Positions 14,701-27,793 of a DNA stretch of 64,000 bases are shown here, piece by piece. The stretch lies in the NCBI GenBank assembly GCA_003868215.1, contig QWDQ01000086.1, positions 1 to 64,000 of the forward strand, given 5' to 3'. How positions within the stretch are numbered: position 1 is the first letter of the stretch; every line of letters begins with the position of its first letter. The position numbers were made by a program, and so were the translations under genes. The notes beneath the pieces are model-generated. The model did not search any database, had not been told where the DNA came from, and worked only from the letters and a program-made list of their open reading frames with translations. Origin of the DNA: Pseudophaeomoniella oleicola. Lineage: Eukaryota; Ascomycota; Eurotiomycetes; Phaeomoniellales; Phaeomoniellaceae.

Positions 14701-17700
14701 TCTTGGAAGTGGCGTTGACCACGCACCTGACGTTCGATGTTGACGAAGAGCATGTGAATCGCCATGTCAGCTCGGTGGACGATATGGCCGACTATATCCA
14801 GTGTTCCATCACTGTACATGATCATTTGACACCCTCCATTCACGGCCTCACGCCGACACTGCGCACTCTGTGGCAGAGGTTCTCTCGCGTATCACATCGT
14901 CTAAGCCCGCGGGCTAGGAAGAGGATTTTAGCTGAGTGCCGAACTATTAACGCAGCCGTCCTTCGTATTTGGCCAGCTTACAGACCATCTCAGTCATGGC
15001 ACGTCGTCCGTACCGACCTGGATGACTGGATGCAAGTGGACATACCGCCTCACGAAGGTGAAAGGTCTGTCCAGGTATCTTACAATCTGTTGAATGGAAG
15101 CCTTCTGGTCAACGGTATCCCCTTATCCAGGTTACCGAACGACTACCAAACACATCAAAGCTATCAACGACTGCTTGGCCAGGCAAGTCAGCCACATTGT
15201 AGACGTTTCGAACCCGCAAGCTAATAAAATTACCAGAGAATCATCGAGGTCGTGCCGTCAAGGATTCAAGGCATGTCTTTCCAGGCGCGGAGCAATATTT
15301 TAGGCAATGAGGTAGATCCTACAGAAGATGCCCTACATTTGTTGACTGTAGCTGATGTGAAACAGATACATTTTCACCTCGAGGAGGGCCATCTCGTCGT
15401 CCGTATGATTACTCCTGAAGGCCATTACGAGCTGCTACCACTTGATCGCGTCAATGGGAATTTCCCCCACCAGTTTGTGCACAACTACATCTACTGGCTC
15501 GATCTCGACTCTCGCGCTGTTCAACTCCGTCCCGTCAAAAGCCCATGGCCAACATTCTCTGATGAGTGGCATATGAGGCCAAGCTTAGGCTGCTACTCCC
15601 TTGAACGACAAAATATGCGTATGATCGACCTGAATAGTGACCTGGCAATGGCTGTCTATCGTCTCTTGACAGGCTTCGAACAATGCCAACACATACAGCT
15701 ATTCCACGACTCGGCGTCAGATACCCTTTGTGTCCGCCTGCCTCGACTTCGTCTCCACTTTCACGTCCAATCCGGCCAAATGTCTCTGCATTCAAGTCAG
15801 TATGGAGGAATGCAAATCGACACAGATCAGAGGTTTGGAACCATGATGGGCTTGGAAAGCAAGTTGGTCCTCCGAGATTGTCCAGGGTGGGAGAGGAAGG
15901 TGCTGATACCGAGAGGCAAAGCGAAATTTCGCCGACACGGAGAACATGTCTCCGTTGACATCCGCACAGATGACTTGGAGACGGTCCCTTACTCTGAGTA
16001 CCGAATAGATCCAATCCTAGGACGACTTGTGGGTGACCGAACCCTTATATCAGAGCTATGGAAAGCATACATCCACGGACTTACCGCACATTGCCTTCCA
16101 GATACGCTGACAGGAAGAACCGGCACCGAAGAAGCGTTGGCAATTCTGAACAGCGGTTTGATAGCCTCGTGCTTTCAGATCACCGACGTCGAGCTCGAGT
16201 TGTTGTCACAGATTGCCGACCTGGCACCGAGCCCGTCTTTCTATCCGCGTCATTTGCGCGTGATGCAGGAAGTGCAGTGGCAGAACCTCCCTCCAATGTC
16301 TCACCACGAGCGATTCCATTCCGCGGTGAAAGCTATCCTTCACCGTGCAGACGAGATGCAGATATTTTCGGAAGAGCCCTCGCCATCCTCGAGGCTGAGA
16401 CTATCATCGGGAGACGAATTTCTCCTCCACCGCGCTGCCATCAGGAAGGCCGACTTTCGAACACCTTCTTTCGGCGCCGAAGACTCTTCAACAGCGTGGG
16501 ATCACGTCTACGAAGACAGAGGTGCTCGCTCTCACAGCATTCGAGGACAGAAGGTGTCCACTGTCGCTCGGCTGGCATTTCAGTGGACAGCACAATTACA
16601 GACAACCCGTGACCTTCTGCATGTATTCGAAAAAAGTTCTTCGCCGATCATGGAGACAACGGACCTCAACTTCACACTTGGGTATCATGAAGAATGGCTG
16701 GATGGCATTGCGACGTTACTGCCGGGCTATTGGCGTAGCTGGACGAGCAAACTTTCCCAAACCACAGCAGAACACGATAAATATGACGTGATGTTCTTCC
16801 TTTCAACGTTGGCCTACTCTCGAAAGACGGACATCAGTCTCGTCGAGACTCTGATGGCAATGGCCTCCGTACCAGAGCTTCAATTCATAACCCCATCCAT
16901 GCCGGGGGTGTTGGATCTAGGATTGGGTTACGAGGTCGACACCTCTATGATCACACAAGTCATCAAGAACAACCGTGTTGAATTCTCCGAGAATACAGCC
17001 TTCTATCTCACTGATCTCCCAGGTGAGTCTCCACAATCAACCAAAAGCCGACGCGATACTTTATACTGGAAGGAAAGAGGGTCACTTCTTAACGGCATCA
17101 CAGATCAATGGCCTTCAAAATATCTACATACGCCGTATAATGCAGAAGAGATTACATCTATCCGCGTTGATAACGTGATGAATGAAGTTCGTCCTCACTA
17201 TGACCAGGTCCTCGCGAATCACGAGTTCCGAATCTACATCCGTCAGATTGAGAATCTGCTACCACATCATACTCGTACGCATCAGGAGGAGTCGATCTGG
17301 CCGAGACCGCATGTTTCCTGGAATACAAGGGCGCCTGAACCACTCAGCGTGGATCTGTTCGCACTCATGGCGAACGCTTCTCTGGAGGACATTGGAGACG
17401 TGGAGGGCATTGGAGAGACGAAGCCGGCGGAATTATGCGGCCAGTCAAAATCTGGCAAGTTGGAAAGCTTGCTCAAAGACATGTCTACCAAATGTTCGAA
17501 GCCCTCTGAGGAGAGCTATCTCGAGACCTTGAATTCAAGCCTTTTGGACCTGCAATCTCGAGAGCAGGTTTCCTCTAACTTGGACGAACAATCCACCAAC
17601 ACGCACGTTGTCGATCTGCAAAGGCAGGAGGACATCGTGCAGCAGAAGTTAAAGAACATAGTAGATGTACTGTTGCGCGACACGGCATTCAGCCAACAGC

Positions 17701-20700
17701 AGTTTCTGAAAATGGGCATGGGCGCACGACTGACACCCTACACGCTTCTAGAGGTGTTGTCGCAAGGGCATCGAGGTAAGCTGAAGAAGGAGTGGCGAGA
17801 CATTCTGATCAAATTCGGACTGTCAGTCGCGGAGCTACAGAAATGTCATCGCTTCCGCAGGGGAGAAGCCGACCACGCAGTGATTTCTGGATCGTCTCCC
17901 AAAGGACAAAGATATTGGGACCCCAAGGAACATGTCGATTGGTTGCTCTTCGAGCTCGACAACGATCTCTCCATTCGAAGGGTGCAAGCTGAGGTCGCCG
18001 AGGAGATGATCCATCCGCACACGGGATCCAATTCGACTCTGCAGCTTAATATGGGTGAAGGGAAGACGTCCGTGATCATACCGATGGTAGCGACCGAGCT
18101 TGCAGACCAGGCCAAGCTCTTGCGGGTCATCGTGTTGCGGCAATTGACACGCCCCATGTTCTACGGTCTCGTCAGCCGTCTCGGAGGCCTCATCAATCGT
18201 CGGATCTTTTGTCTTCCATTCTCGAGGGCGCTGACACTAGACTATGAGCAAGTGGTCGTCATCCGCCGTGTTCTAGAGGAGTGCTTGCGTACTGGCGGTG
18301 TGCTGCTGATGCAGCCAGAGCAGATTTTATCGTTTGAGCTGCTCGGATTCGACTATATTTTGTCGGACCGCGAGGAAGCAGGCCAAGAGCTGATCAACAC
18401 TCGCATGTGGCTCGATGAGATTTCGCGAGATGTGTTGGATGAGAGCGACGAGCTGTTGAGCGTCCGATTCGAGTTGATCTGCACGATGGGAGCCCAACAG
18501 GAGATCGACTTCAGTCCCGAACGCTGGCTCATCGTGCAAGAAGTGTTGGAGATTGTCCCCGAGATCGCCAAGTCCATGGTCCATGACTTTCCAGACGGAA
18601 TCGACTTTCACGATCGGGGCGAGGGTAGCTTTCCGCTGATCAGGATCTTGAGTGATGCAGCTGGTCATGCTCTGATTCGAAAAGTCGCTGATTGCCTCTC
18701 CGACCAAGGCATGCGCGGACTGCCAATCTGGCGTTTCTCGAAGCATGCAAGAGAGCTAATACGTCGTCTTATAACAAAATTCAAATTGAGCGACGCAGCT
18801 TTCACGGAGGCGAAATCTCTGTTCAAAGACCAAGGTCTGCTGTGGAAGCATGTGCTCGTCCTTCGAGGTCTAATCGCCCGCGACATCCTCCGTTTCGTCT
18901 TTCAAGGGAAGCGTTGGCGCGTGGATTACGGCCTAGACCTGACCCGGTCAGTGCTCGCTGTTCCATACAACGCCAAAGACCAACCTTCTCCAAGGTCTGA
19001 ATACAGCCACCCTGATGTTACGATTGCGTTGACTTGCCTGAGTTACTACTTGGGAGGGCTTTCGGACGAACAACTGACGACGTCTTTCGAAACGTTGACT
19101 CAATCAGAGAGCCCTGAAGACGAGTACAGCCGATGGATACAACATTCAGCAACGATCGAGTCGGCGTATCGAACACTGGCTGGGGTCAACCTTCACGATA
19201 CCCGGCTAGTTTTGACCAAAATCTTTCCATCCATCCGCTATTCGAAGGCGGCAATCGACTTCTACTTGTCCCACCATGTCTTTCCTTACGGCATGAGGGA
19301 ATTCCCCCAGAAACTGTCCAGCTCTGGCTGGGACCTTGCCAGGACAAAGACTCATCCAACGACCGGGTTCAGCGGCACGAACGATTCAAGTGCACTGCTG
19401 CCATTGAGCATACAACAGCATGATCTGGCCAGTCTCTCACACACGAATGCTGCCGTAATGAACAACATCCTCCAAGAACAGAACGAATTCCATTCGGTCG
19501 CTGAAGACCGCGTCAAAGGGCAGAGTTGGTCGATACTACGTCACATTGTCAAGTGCAAGCCTCCAATTCGAGTCCTTATCGACGTAGGGGCGCAGATGCT
19601 AGAGTATACCAACAAACAAGTCGCGGAACACTGGCTCGAGATGCTCTCTGGCACCGAAGACATCTTCGGTGCCATCTTTTTCGACGACGGTGATAATGTC
19701 ATGGTCATAGACCGATCGGGGAATACCGAGAACTTCGCCGCCTCTCCATACTCGAAGCACCTAAATCGCTGTGTTGTCTACCTGGATCAAGTACATACCC
19801 GCGGCACAGACTTTCGTTTCCCTCCTGGTTCCAGAGCGGCCGTCACACTGTCGCTAGGACTCACCAAAGACCAGCTTGTCCAGGCGTGCATGCGGATGCG
19901 CAAGCTCGGTCAGGAGCATTCCGTCGTGTTGATGGGATCGCACGACGTCCAGAATGCGATCAGAGCGTTTCATGGGTTGGATCTCTGCAGTAACATTCAG
20001 GTCAGCGACGTCCTGGCTTGGTGCATTTACGGGACCTGGCAATATATCCAGCGCTGCATGCCCTTGTGGGCTGTTCAAGGGATCAGATTCCACGAACACC
20101 AAGCCATCTGGGATCAAACCATGCCTGGATCATCCACGCCTAGCTGTGCAGAGAAGCTACTGGAACCAGAGGCCAGGACTCTGGACGGACTGTACGGCAA
20201 TGAGCATGGGGACTTGAGGAAAACATTCGGATCCAAATGCTCACAATCTACTCCAACAGGTCCGCTAGCCCTCATTGTCGATAGGTGCCATGCACAAGGC
20301 GTGCACACTCTCGATTCGTCATCGCTGCACGAAGAGCAAGAAAGAGAACTGTCTCCAGAGCACGAGGAAGAGAGGCAGGTCGAGAGACCTCAGCCCCAAA
20401 AGCCGTTGCAACATGTACTCGATCCTGACGTTATCCATTTCGCTAGCACGGGGTTCATGCGTCCTCGATCGCGCGCATTCCTACCTCTATGGGACACCGT
20501 CAAGCCTCTCCATCTCAATGAACCTTGGCCGTCGAGTATCTGGGCGACACAAGATTTCCGCAACACAATCGTAATATCAGCGGCGCAGGACTTTAACTGG
20601 TATCTGAGACCCGTCAATTGGATTCTGGTATCAGACATTCCAGGTGGACGTGCTGGTGGACTCGTCGCTACGGTTATCAGTCCCTTCGAAGCGCATGGTC

Positions 20701-21212
20701 TGCTGCCTCGCATTCTGAATTCCAAGCATGTCACCTTATGCACGTACGCGTCGAGAGTGCGTACATCGACACCTAGTCTCGAAGATCTATCACTCTGCAC
20801 CGTGCCGCCTGGCCGCCGAACCCCTCACCTCCCCGACATGTTCACGACTCACCTGAATCTATTCTCAGGCCAACTGTACTTCACGACGTATTCTAACTAC
20901 GTCGCCGCCTGCCAGCTGCTAGGCTTTTTATACCGCCGGTTAGATGTCGACCTCCCGATCTCATCTGACGGATTCGTGCCGCGGGAACTGCGACCCTTGA
21001 TCGACCCCGCGATGGTTTCGGCATGTCCATTCCAGACGAGTCAGATCCGATTCCTCCAGTGGCTGTTTTCGCTCAGACGGAAGGGGCGAGATTATCGCAA
21101 GTCGCATGTTGGGAGGATGCTCAAGGGAGACTTGATTGAAGAGAGAGAGTTTGTACATGTTGATATCGTGGAGGTCGTGGATGAGGAAAGCATGGATGTG
21201 TCTTCCGATTGA
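11764..21212 (+). CDS. Giant DUF6606/DUF3638/DUF3645 protein (P-loop, helicase-like C-terminal part)
   Basis: Three exons (11764-12034, 12085-15182, 15237-21212) give 3114 residues, the usual size of this fungal family. The N-terminus matches DUF6606: DDVLW, then WRRSPLWLLIRVTLQ near residue 250. The DUF3638 region has LNMGEGKTS, a Walker A-like loop, near residue 2060, and an acidic DESDE near 2190. DUF3645 is seen near 2350 as VPYNAKDQPSPRSE followed by HPDVTIALTCLSYY. Further on, YLDQVHTRGTDFRFP and LVQACMRMRKLG (near 2635-2680) resemble the late motifs of SF2-type helicases. Databases often label this family ubiquitinyl hydrolase; I see no basis for that here, and the biochemical role is unknown. 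Two very long uninterrupted exons show the gene is intact. Confidence 0.88.
15183..15236 (+). other. GC-AG intron in the giant gene
   Basis: The frame stays open from 12085 to a stop at 15224, and the next exon is in another phase. The only junction that restores both frames is CAG/GCAAGT at 15183 joined to taccag at 15236, a 54-bp intron with a GC donor and otherwise perfect donor consensus. A branch-like ctaat lies upstream of the acceptor. Confidence 0.75.
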
Positions 21213-22529
21213 CATGAGTCGGATCTGGTTATCATTCCGTTTGTCGGCCTTTCCAATTTTTCTTATCATCTACCACATTTGCTCCCTAAGCATCGACACA
21301 TGCAGAATTGAAGATAAAGACAAAAGACCGCAAGCGCTATACTGTAATAGAAAGAAGCGATGTGCAGTAACTCTTCATCGGAATTGATCATGTAGGAACC
21401 TGCCTAGAAGTGAGCAAGATAATCAAGAACGCAAAAAAAGCAAACTATTATATTAGAAAAGGACTTACTAAGAGATAGAATGTCCATTTCCGCAGCGGAT
21501 AGAAAGACTCTGTAAGAGTGGTCTAGGAGTTGGAAGCAAAGACATTGAGGTGGGATTTGGGGTGGAGGGAGAGGTGTTCAGCAAACAAGGCGGATCCTTG
21601 CCTGCTATGACCCATAACACAAGATAAGAGTTTCTATGGGATTGGCAAGAATCAAAGGAAAGATCAATGGAGATGACAGGGAGAAGACAGCAGGAAATTC
21701 CGGAATCTGATGACGATGGGTGAGATGATAACGTCAATGTCTAACAGTTGAAGAGAAAGTCCGAGGATGTCGTGATGGTGATGCCTGGATACGAGAGCGA
21801 ACCCCGGTAAGCAGGATGGCCTGGGCTGAATCCTGCATTGAAGTATCGAACAGGAAGTGTTGCGTCAATCGAATAATCCGTTTCAAGATAAACGTATAGT
21901 CTCTCCGTCTGTGCGAACGAAAGTATCCGTGATGATGAGAGTGAGGTTACGTTGTAAAGTTCTGGAAACATCGCCAATGCGGTTGTGTGTGGAAGAACGA
22001 AAGTCGTATAAGCACCTGACTTAAACAAAACGTCTTGCCTTTAGTAACTCTATCCTGTGGATAGCTCGACCTTCAGAGAAAATTCGGGAAGATACGCCGT
22101 AGCAGAGGGCAGCAATCCAAGACATAAAGACGAATTTGAGGTCATCAGCCTAAGACCATGACATCAAAATGCACTAAGTGCCTGTACGAGGAGATAGGTA
22201 CATCGCGAAGACAGTAATGATGATGAATCCGAACTCAGACCGAAAGATGGTAAGAAAGAACGACTGTTGAAGATATCATGACTTGTCTCAATCACTGATA
22301 GATGGCCTGGTATGGATACTCTGTTTGACTTGATGCTAGACAGGAGTTGATGACTATCAGTCTTCACATTCGTTATATCACACTGACTTAAGTGACGACG
22401 ATGAATTTTGATGTACCTGAATTTGATAGCATCTGAAGCGTGCCACATATGAAATCAAATATATCATTCAGTCCGATCTGATACAGAAAAGCTGTCTGAA
22501 TCTTTTTCCTACACCGCATACGCTTAACG
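21213..22529. other. Intergenic region, 1.3 kb, with a possible minus-strand exon
   Basis: It follows the giant gene's stop. A minus-strand open frame at 22028-21741 (95 codons, Ser/Thr/Tyr-rich) reads as protein-like and has acceptor-like sequence upstream, but I could not build a gene around it. The rest shows nothing. Confidence 0.3.
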
Positions 22530-23889
22530 ATGCCGCGACAAACCAACAGACAACCCACGATGTCAGCGATGGTCGGATCAGAGGCAACTTCACCAGAGCA
22601 AGACCTTGTGAGTATAGACCGGGCTTGCGGATACGTCTTGAGATCTTCGCTAATTCCAACATAGATATTCGATACACCGGCCGGCCTGTACAACGCAAAG
22701 GTCCGATGCAAATGGTCTGAAGAAGATAAGAACACATTCAGAAGATATCTGAAGACCTACCGTCTCGACTCAAATCGTACCATCAGTGACGTGAACGAAG
22801 ACGTGAAAACAAAGCTGCTGATAGACCTTGGCTTTCCCCGAGGTGTCCTGAGGAGCAAGAACAACAAAGGAGATGACATTGGACCTATTCTATGGCCCAG
22901 AGTCGAAAGCAAGTTGAAGCGCGTGCTTACAGAAATCCCACATGAAACCTGGCTGGAGTGGAGCATGGACACTGACTCGAAAATGGCTGAATGGGAGAGT
23001 GAATCCGAGGCTGAAGATCAGGCTGCATCCCAAGACGAGATGTCCGACTTTCACGATGCACCTGAGGATCCAGTTGCGGTTCCGGGGTACAAGGAATATC
23101 GCAAAGGAAAAGAAATCGATAAGAAAAGAATTGGTTCACGTTCGAAGTACATCATCCTTCTGATCGAGCCTCTGACCATGTTCAGACATGATTGCTGACA
23201 GACTCCTAGGGCATGTGCGCTTCGGCGGGATGTTAGTGAAAGCGAGCAGTATGTGCCCTGTTGTACCTTTATCCATACGCTAATTCTAGCTAGGGAGGAT
23301 AAAGCGAAGCCGCTCCAACGCAAGAAACTGAGAAGTTCATCTGCTCGGTATGCCTGCTCCATGTCCCGTTGGTCCTTGACACTGATCGTTGTAGACCTCC
23401 GGCATCTCTGCCAACCAAGGAAGAGACGACCATGGAGACTATTCTGAACAAAGCGAAGGCGATGAATTTGCAAGCAGCCAGCATACCAAACGTAGCTTCC
23501 GTAAGGAAGTCCGCACAAGCCATCACAGAACCCAAACGGTACGTGGGCATCTTAGATATGGTTATGCGCAGCCGTACTGACAACGCTTTGACAGTGCCAA
23601 ACAATCTCTGACTTCCAAGACACCTACACCGATGCCTCAGAAGATCGATACACTGAACGGCAAAATGAAGTCTGCAAAACATAATGCAGAGACTCATCTG
23701 TCCGACTTCGCTAAATCCGTCGAAGCCCAACGCACGCTCGGTCTGGGTATCTTTCAAGTCCTTGAGGCTGAGTTCCTTGTTCGGATGAGCGAAGTCAGTC
23801 GTTCTTATGACATTGTTGTCGAGTCCTTGATGAAACAACTTGAACATGTAACGGTTGCTTCGGAGGACTCGGAAGAAGAAGAGTACTAA
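22530..23889 (+). CDS. Unidentified six-exon gene, 360 residues
   Basis: I do not recognise the family. My exons are 22530-22607, 22665-23133, 23210-23248, 23290-23347, 23395-23538 and 23595-23889. Each has a standard donor and acceptor and the frame is kept (1083 nt). The conserved-looking core lies in exon 2: a Lys/Arg/Trp-rich helical segment (CKWSEEDKNTFRRYLKTYR) resembling the start of a Myb/SANT-type helix, then a VNEDVKTKLL helix. An acidic stretch (residues about 155-180) and basic patches follow. The C-terminal exon is helical and ends in an acidic tail (SEDSEEEEY). No signal peptide or membrane segment, so probably nuclear or cytosolic. The tiny third exon (39 nt) is the least certain part. 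Confidence 0.6.
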
Positions 23890-25385
23890 GAAGATGATGG
23901 TCAAGATGATAGCTTCCACTTTGACTTGACCACTCTCCTCGTCAGTTACCATGATCAACTTCGATACATGAGGACTCGCAGGTCTGTCAAGTCTGGTGCT
24001 GCAGTGCCAACGATGTGTTCTATGGGTATTCTGTCAGAATGAACATTGGATTTGCTCAATCATTTCGAGCATTGCACATTGAGAAATGAGTATGGCTTTC
24101 GAGATCGCTATCTTGGGTAGCCTCGGGTATGTTTGGGGGTTCGTTATTGAGTCGTCAGAAGTTGTCTGTCGGGATATGTCTAGTAATTGCATGTTGGAAG
24201 GCCAACCATGCTTCTTTTTTTCCCCTTCCATAACCGTGGTTCGATGTCCAGCCACAAATAGTTCATGTTTACGTTGCATCTGTAGAGCATGAAGCAGTGG
24301 TCTGTCCGCTTAAACCTACCGGCAGATGGGATAGCCTAGGCTGTCGCGTGGACTGTTGGTACTCTGTACTTGTTATAATCTCCTTCTCTTAAAGCTTTGT
24401 GTTTCTGCTGTTGAAGTGTAAGCACCGTGAGGCTGAGTCGATGTGTTGTAGAATCTGGCATTGTCTTCGTTGTTTCCTTATTCGTCCCTGCCTCACTATT
24501 GAATCAGCATAGATCATGTCAATCTTGTCCAGTTATACTCACCTTGATCAGCTGTGATGCAGCCTTCATTCTTTGCTCAGTGAACAATTGTGACAGTCAT
24601 TTTCTCATCAACAATCATGAGAAAGTGGGTAGAGACCTGCCGTTAACCAAACGCGGAATGCCGTCCCTGGTAAAGACTGCAGGGTAGTAGATGCACAGCC
24701 TTACTATGTAGTAGACCTTGATGACGGTTTGTTGATAGTGGCAGTGAGTGATTGTCGCAACGCGCCAATGAAGGTCAAAGGAAGATGATGGCGGGAATGT
24801 GCGACCCCATTTTTCTCTCATTTCTCTCCACCACCCAAATTCTCCCTTTCTTCTCCCTTTTCTCGCTTGTCCACATTTCCCACTCTTTTCCGCCTTTCCT
24901 CCCCCATAATTGGACCGAAGTGATGTCAAGCGACCATTCCTATGCGCTTATTGCTCGCGCCAGGAGGATCCACGAACATTGTTTCAGATGCATGCGCTGC
25001 TTCACCAACAATGAAACACGAGCAGCAAACGTCGTACGTGTTGTGATCTGCGGCTAAGGTGATCCCCAGTGCCAATCTGACCAAAAATGTCGCTGGAAAT
25101 GAATATCATACTCAGGTACCGGTTTGTTCCTCTCCTCCTCTTTCTTCATCTTCTTACAGTCCCTTCTTTTGCTGACATTCATTGTATCATCAACCCTGCA
25201 GTTTCTCTCGTTTCGTTGATCCGATGCAAGACACGTCCATTCGCTCATAACTTCTCTTTGGATTCAATTTCCTCTGATTTCGACATTTCGACATTTCGAC
25301 AATTGGCTGGCCGACTCGATCGTGTGGGATAAGCATGGTGTGAACGGTTTCTTCAATACAATATCCGACTGGACGGGACCTGATT
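23890..25385. other. Intergenic region, 1.5 kb
   Basis: No supported gene. A pyrimidine-rich tract at about 24810-24905 (runs of CTCTC/TTTCTC), typical of fungal promoters, lies upstream of the GH76 gene. Open frames on both strands are short and overlap one another. Confidence 0.4.
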
Positions 25386-27164
25386 ATGCGATTCTCCTCA
25401 TCGCTGCTGCTGGTAGCGGCGATAGGAGCATCTGCGCTGGATTTGACGCTCAACGATGAAGGTATACAGTCGCCTCGCCCATATCATCCTTGTCACCTGT
25501 TAACTTGTATTGCGCATCACAGGCAATGTCAAAGATGTCTTGTCAACCATCGCTTACGATATGATGACCTTCTACCATGGAAATGAAACCGGTCAAACAC
25601 CCGGTATCCTTCCAGGTAAGTTGTCCTCCTTTAGTATGACGTATCACCTCTGACTTTTGCAGGACCATGTGAAAATTCGGACGCTTGTTATTAGTACGCC
25701 CAATTCATATCCCCTTTCCTCATGCGTTCGAATACTGAGATCTTACCCAGTTGGTGGGAGGCCGGCGCAATGTTTGGGAGTTTGGTAGGATTGGATACTG
25801 CAAATCTATCGAGGTTCGGGCGGCTGACCGAGTGTCCAGATCAACTACTGGCAGTATACCGGCGATTCAAGTTACAACAACGTGGTCCACCAAGCGCTAC
25901 AGTTCCAGAGGGGAGAAAACAATAACTACGACCCCAGGAATCAGAGTTCTGATATGGTAAATAATGGCCGCTTATGCTCGATGTTGCGATGCTGATGAAG
26001 CGGTAGGGAAACGACGATCAGGCATTTTGGGCCTTCTCGGCCATGGACGCTGCTGAGGCAAATTTTCCTGAACCATCATCGGATGAACCATCGTGGCTCT
26101 CGCTCGCCGTCGCCGTCTTCAACTTTCAAGCCTCCGAATGGGACACTACGAGCTGTGGAGGAGGTTTGCACTGGCAGGTTTTCGAGTTCAACCAGGGCTA
26201 TAACCTGAAGAACTCGGTCTCGAATGGTGGATTCTTCCAATTGGCCGCTCGTCTTGCGCGGTATACCGGCAACGCGACTTACGCTGATTGGGCCGAAAGG
26301 GTGGGTTCGATCAGTTGACTGGGACAGACAGGTCGCTGACAGATTTCAGATGTACGACTGGATGGCGGCATCACCACTGATGACCGAGGAAAACAACTCT
26401 TTGATCGTTTGGGACAGCACCGATTCCGTGAACAACTGTACAGATGCAAGCCACTACGTGTGGTCTTATAACGCCGGCATGATGATCTCCGGCTCCGCCT
26501 ACATGTATAATTATACCAATGGCAGCGCTACCTGGGCCGATCGGCTCAGCCTGTTCCTCAACGGCTCTTCGACATATTTCCCATCACAATACGGGGGAAA
26601 CGTCATGTCGGAAATTTCATGCGAGGTGAGCGGACTCTGCAACAATGATCAGTCGTCATTCAAGGCATACCTTGCGAGGTGGATGGCAGTAAGTACGCAG
26701 CTCGCGCCTTTCACGGCCTCGGAGATTCTACCAAAACTCTCCGCATCTGCCTCAGCAGCGGCGAGACAGTGTATCGGAGGACCGAACGGTAGAATGTGTG
26801 GTCGCAGGTGGTATTCCACGACGTGGGATGGCTCTTCCGGGGTCGGACAGCAGGTATGATCCTTTCGGGTCCTTTTTTGTGACTCATACTAATTGATTGC
26901 TAGATGTCCGCGCTCTCTGTGATCGGTGCGAATCTCTTGAAACCAGGCATGGTCCCGCTGAGCGCGAACACGGGTGGTACCTCGAAAGCGAATGCGAGCA
27001 GCGAGTCCGCAACTGCTGCACAGGGTTCCACGGGGGGCAGCGGTACGACATCGCAAAAGCCACTCCGAAATATCACAACGAAAGATAAAGCCGGTGCTGG
27101 GATTCTCACAATCATAATGGCAGTCACCACGGTTGGCGGTGCGGTGTTTATGTCGTGGGAATGA
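25386..27164 (+). CDS. GPI-anchored glycoside hydrolase family 76 (Dfg5/Dcw1-type mannan endo-1,6-alpha-mannosidase)
   Basis: Cell-surface enzyme that cross-links or trims GPI-mannoproteins during wall assembly. Signal peptide at residues 1-18 ([17 protein letters not shown]). The GH76 core is spread over about eight exons: [17 protein letters not shown], then [21 protein letters not shown], and [17 protein letters not shown] with the paired catalytic Asp residues. NFNQ-like [48 protein letters not shown] and MYNYTNGS follow. A Ser/Thr/Gly-rich stretch and a hydrophobic tail ([20 protein letters not shown]) form the GPI signal. Exon borders I could fix: 25386-25461, 25523-25615, 25663-25693, last exon 26904-27164. 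It looks complete. Confidence 0.92.
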
Positions 27165-27793
27165 TTCCCGTGGCTGGAATTGGGACATTAGGATTTTCAA
27201 CAAGGAGTTCAATATTTCATCTGTACATTATACCTCGTGCTCGTCGTACCCGAGACCACAAATAGGAATGGGTGTGGCCAGTACTGGATATACGAAGAAT
27301 ATACCATATGTATAGTACAGGTTTCTGTCTTTGATCGAGCGTAGGTAGACTGGGCCAGACCATATATGAAGAGGTATCACATATAATGCAACTTCAAATC
27401 CAATATCAAGCCGTAGCTTAGTAGACCTACAAGGCCATTGATCCATCAACATTCAACACATGCCCATGAATGACCCTTCAGTAGCCAGCACCACCGTAAT
27501 ACTCAATAAGGAGGTAAAAAAAAAGACATGAGAAATGAAAAACATACAACAGGCGGGATTCGCTGGTGGTCACCCACCCAACTACTAACCGCCCGACCTG
27601 TAGCTTGAGTACGGCTGAGCGGACGGGAAGCCCTATATTCTACAGTCTGTGGTCGTATGTATCAGTAACGGTCTGAGGGTGGTATAAGTGCTGCTGCTGC
27701 TGCTGTTGTTGCTGGGGTGGTGACACTGGGCGGGAGGAGTGATCTTTCAAATCTAATAGGGAGCAGAGCCGCAGATGGAAATTCCGTTCCAAG
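27165..27793. other. 3' intergenic region with a CTG tract
   Basis: Spacer between the convergent GH76 and methyltransferase genes. At 27691-27715 there is a CTG/TTG trinucleotide run. On the minus strand it would read as polyglutamine in a frame downstream of the methyltransferase stop, so it more likely lies in that gene's 3' UTR. Confidence 0.45.

Noticed and set aside
23290-23958. 222-codon minus-strand frame
   Set aside because: It is antisense to the last exons of the six-exon gene, which has consistent splice sites.
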